NCBI GenBank assembly: GCA_030147225.1
Contig: JASLAI010000177.1
Location: 1-7,171, forward strand
Reading direction: 5' to 3'
Source: Planococcus sp. (in: firmicutes)
Lineage (GTDB): Bacteria > Bacillota > Bacilli > Bacillales_A > Planococcaceae
DNA length: 7,171 nucleotides
Position numbers and translations under genes: made by a program. Positions 5,650-7,171 of the stretch are shown here, piece by piece (the first letter of the stretch is position 1; each line of letters starts with the position of its first letter). The notes under the pieces were generated by a model. It searched no databases. It was given only the letters and a program-made list of their open reading frames with translations, and was not told the origin of the DNA.

Positions 5650-5684
5650 AAAAGCCTGCATCTTCTAAAAGATGCAGGCTTTTT
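5650..5684 (+). terminator. Rho-independent terminator of the M23 hydrolase gene
   Basis: A 15-bp perfect stem (5650-5664 with 5669-5683) around the loop CTAA, with a short T run (5680-5684), starts 6 bases after the stop codon. The T run on the opposite strand is only four bases, so rightward termination is the main role. Confidence 0.93.
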
Positions 5685-5732
5685 ATGTTGGTGAAAAAAG
5701 GTCTTTTCCTATTAAGATTAAGGGATGCAACG

Positions 5733-5786
5733 AAAAAGGGATCGGCTAATGAAGGCAGTCATATCCAGCTGTCCCTATGATTAGCC
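5733..5786 (-). terminator. Probable imperfect terminator of the leftward HAD/97-aa pair
   Basis: Read leftward, GGCTAAT (5786-5780) pairs with ATTAGCC (5750-5744); inside, GGACAG pairs with CTGCC with one bulged A. Five T (5737-5733) follow about 6 bases after the stem. It begins 15 nt past the stop of the 97-aa gene. The long loop and the gap before the T run make it weaker than the other terminators here. Confidence 0.55.
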
Positions 5787-5801
5787 TTGACTCCTGTTTT
5801 C

Positions 5802-6095
5802 TTAATGAGCGATGCGTATGCTGCCGTCCTCCATAATCTGAATCGGCTGATAGCTGTTCATGAATTCGATCCCGATATTTCCAGTGGCATTTAACTCCGA
5901 TACGCCTTTTATATAAGCCCCTTCATCTATGATTAGTCGATAGAAGAAACACCATCCATCACTTGTAGTTGCAGACTCTTCGAACACGAATTTTTCTTCA
6001 TAGTTTTCTTCAAAATATTCTCTGGCTTCCTCATGACTTTTAAATGTCGGTAATTCAGCTTCTTCTTGCTTGCTTATCCACTGAAGTTTGGTCAT
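5802..6095 (-). CDS. Uncharacterised 97-aa acidic protein
   Basis: I do not recognise this protein. It has no signal peptide and no membrane helix, so it is probably cytoplasmic. The first half is charged and Glu-rich with a predicted helix (FKSHEEAREYFEENYEE, residues 18-34); the second half looks like beta strands and ends in MEDGSIRIAH. The ATG at 6095 is chosen because AGGGGGT lies 6 nt upstream; a TTG at 6122 would add nine residues and has no ribosome site. It follows the HAD phosphatase gene by 52 nt in the same direction with no terminator between, so the two may share a transcript. A weak TAAAAT -10 in the gap leaves room for its own promoter. Confidence 0.8.
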   Translation of the reverse strand: MTKLQWISKQEEAELPTFKSHEEAREYFEENYEEKFVFEESATTSDGWCFFYRLIIDEGAYIKGVSELNATGNIGIEFMNSYQPIQIMEDGSIRIAH

Positions 6096-6147
6096 TTCTT
6101 TACCCCCTAAACTCTGCTTCAATGTCTATTTTATCTTACCCGCCACA

Positions 6148-6984
6148 TCAAATCAGTTCATATTTTTTGAAGCTATTGTAAATGCCATTTTCATCGTGTG
6201 AATCCGTAATATCATCAGCTGCCTTCTTTACTGCTTCTTTTGCATTTCCCATGGCAACTCCGTATTGAACAAATTGAAGCATTTCGATGTCGTTTATTCC
6301 ATCGCCGTAAGCATACGTATTTTGTTTTGCTAAATCCAAGTGCTCTATCAATTTCTTTATAGCCGTTGCTTTATGAATACCGAGAACCGATAATTCACCG
6401 CTGTTTTCACCGAATGCTGGGACCGTGCTAGGAATAACCAAAAACTTCGATTGAAATTCTTGTTTTATAACTTCATAAGGTACATCTGATCCTAAAAAAG
6501 AGATCTTGTTAATATCATCCCTAACCAATTCTTGCCCATCTATTAATACATCATGAAAAGGCTGCAAGCCTTTTTCAATTTCTTCTTTAGCTTCCGGATT
6601 TTCAATCATCATTTTTTCTAAGATTGTCCAGATATGTGCTTTACAATTTTCGCTGGCAAACAATCCTCCGTTCGACTCCAGGTAAAAATCGACACCCAGG
6701 TTATTGAAGAAATCTACAAGATGCTGAACATCCGCTTTCTTTACCGTTTCATGTAATAGCACTTTTTCTTCCAGCTCAATATAGCCGCCAGCTGCACCAA
6801 TGATGCCGTCAAATCCCACTTCCAGTATTTCTGGAAATATTTCAGCTTTAGACCGTCCTGTACAGATAAAAACAAGATGGCCATTTCTTCTGGCTTTTTG
6901 AATGCCGAGTTTGGCTGATTCAGGAATGATACCTTTATCGTTAACCAAGGTTCCATCAATATCCATAAAAATAATGTTACTCAT
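6148..6984 (-). CDS. Cof-type HAD-superfamily phosphatase (YkrA-like)
   Basis: Cytoplasmic magnesium-dependent phosphatase of 278 aa, HAD family with a type IIB cap, the group that dephosphorylates sugar phosphates or flavin and pyridoxal phosphates; the substrate cannot be read from the sequence. Motif I is DIDGT with nucleophile D8 and acid D10; motif II is T42 in ICTGRS; motif III lysine is K205 in IHKATAIKKL; motif IV is GDGINDIEM with D228 and D232. The cap lies between, about residues 75-185. The ATG at 6984 is chosen because AGGTG is 5 nt upstream and MSNIIFMDIDGT is the usual family start; an ATG at 7014 would add ten lysine-rich residues and has no ribosome site. The 97-aa gene follows in the same direction. 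Confidence 0.94.
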   Translation of the reverse strand: MSNIIFMDIDGTLVNDKGIIPESAKLGIQKARRNGHLVFICTGRSKAEIFPEILEVGFDGIIGAAGGYIELEEKVLLHETVKKADVQHLVDFFNNLGVDFYLESNGGLFASENCKAHIWTILEKMMIENPEAKEEIEKGLQPFHDVLIDGQELVRDDINKISFLGSDVPYEVIKQEFQSKFLVIPSTVPAFGENSGELSVLGIHKATAIKKLIEHLDLAKQNTYAYGDGINDIEMLQFVQYGVAMGNAKEAVKKAADDITDSHDENGIYNSFKKYELI

Positions 6985-7025
6985 CAGTGCACCTGCCTTT
7001 TTAATTTTCTTCATTCCAAACTTCT

Positions 7026-7053
7026 TCTATACTATAGAGAAGAAATGGACCAA
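7026..7053 (-). promoter_or_regulatory. Weak candidate promoter of the HAD phosphatase gene
   Basis: Read leftward, TTGGTC (7053-7048), a 16-nt spacer and TATAGA (7031-7026). The match to sigma-A hexamers is modest. An imperfect palindrome with TATA-C-TATA at its centre lies over the -10. Confidence 0.3.
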
Positions 7054-7063
7054 GTAAGCGTAG

Positions 7064-7089
7064 AAGAAGGAGTTTAATAACTTCTTTTT
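7064..7089 (+). repeat. AT-rich hairpin in + strand RNA
   Basis: An 11-bp stem (7064-7074 with 7079-7089, two G-U pairs) around the loop TAAT. It pairs fully only as + strand RNA and ends in a T run like a weak terminator, but no rightward gene lies before it. Confidence 0.4.
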
Positions 7090-7125
7090 GCTGACTACCG
7101 AACTTCTAAGGATTTTATTTTTTAG

Positions 7126-7171
7126 TTTCAAAAAGCCATTTTGAAAGCGTTGACAAGACGGGAAGTCAACG
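7126..7171. repeat. Two adjacent inverted repeats at the right edge
   Basis: TTTCAAAA (7126-7133) pairs with TTTTGAAA (7139-7146) around five bases; right beside it CGTTGAC (7148-7154) pairs with GTCAACG (7165-7171) around ten bases. The second may extend past the window. They overlap the cre box. Confidence 0.6.
7142..7155 (+). promoter_or_regulatory. cre (CcpA) site overlapping a -35 hexamer of a gene beyond the right edge
   Basis: TGAAAGCGTTGACA matches the catabolite-responsive element consensus TGWNANCGNTNWCA at every fixed position. Its last six bases are the perfect sigma-A -35 hexamer TTGACA (7150-7155). The matching -10 would fall at about 7173, outside the window. A cre over the -35 normally means CcpA repression in rich sugar. 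Confidence 0.7.

Noticed and set aside
7045..7077. 10-codon + strand frame (ATG to TAA) before the cre site
   Set aside because: Too short and without a ribosome site; the AAGGAG inside it has no start codon at a proper distance.

Overview
The window looks like chromosomal DNA of a low-to-moderate GC Gram-positive bacterium of the order Bacillales, possibly a Planococcaceae member (family level is a guess). Supporting signs are strong AAGGAGG-type ribosome sites, TTG and GTG starts, an Fnr of the Bacillus type with its cysteines at the C-terminus, a CuA-containing B-type (ba3) oxidase with a separate subunit IIa, and a perfect cre (CcpA) box at the right edge. No insertion sequence, prophage gene, tRNA, rRNA or CRISPR array is visible.

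Left part (about 1-2530, leftward): a ba3-type cytochrome c oxidase operon in the order cbaD (40 aa, subunit IIa), cbaB (CuA subunit II), cbaA (haem-copper subunit I), then perhaps a 27-residue membrane peptide. cbaB and cbaA overlap as ATGA. All metal ligands and nearly all K-pathway residues are present, so the enzyme should be active. A perfect TGTGA-N6-TCACA palindrome lies 71 nt before the first gene.

Middle (2528-3952): fnr (leftward) ends in a strong terminator that separates it from the oxidase operon. Its recognition helix has the RExVxR pattern known to read TGTGA, so the palindrome next door is its natural target. Divergent from fnr is a UspA-family universal stress protein with a long inverted repeat in its leader and a classic terminator. 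Together this block reads as an oxygen-limitation module: sensor, high-affinity oxidase and stress protein.

Right-middle (3953-5684): a long AT-rich leader region with several repeats, then an isolated secreted cell-wall hydrolase with a PcsB/CwlO-like coiled coil and an intact M23 (LytM) endopeptidase domain, starting at TTG and closed by a strong terminator.

Right end (5733-7171): a leftward pair, a Cof-type HAD phosphatase followed by an unrecognised 97-aa acidic protein, ending in a probable imperfect hairpin terminator. The final 150 bases hold no gene but carry a cre box overlapping a TTGACA -35 hexamer, which suggests a catabolite-controlled rightward gene just outside the window. Most of the window is ordinary; the regulatory sites and the very small genes are the parts worth a second look.
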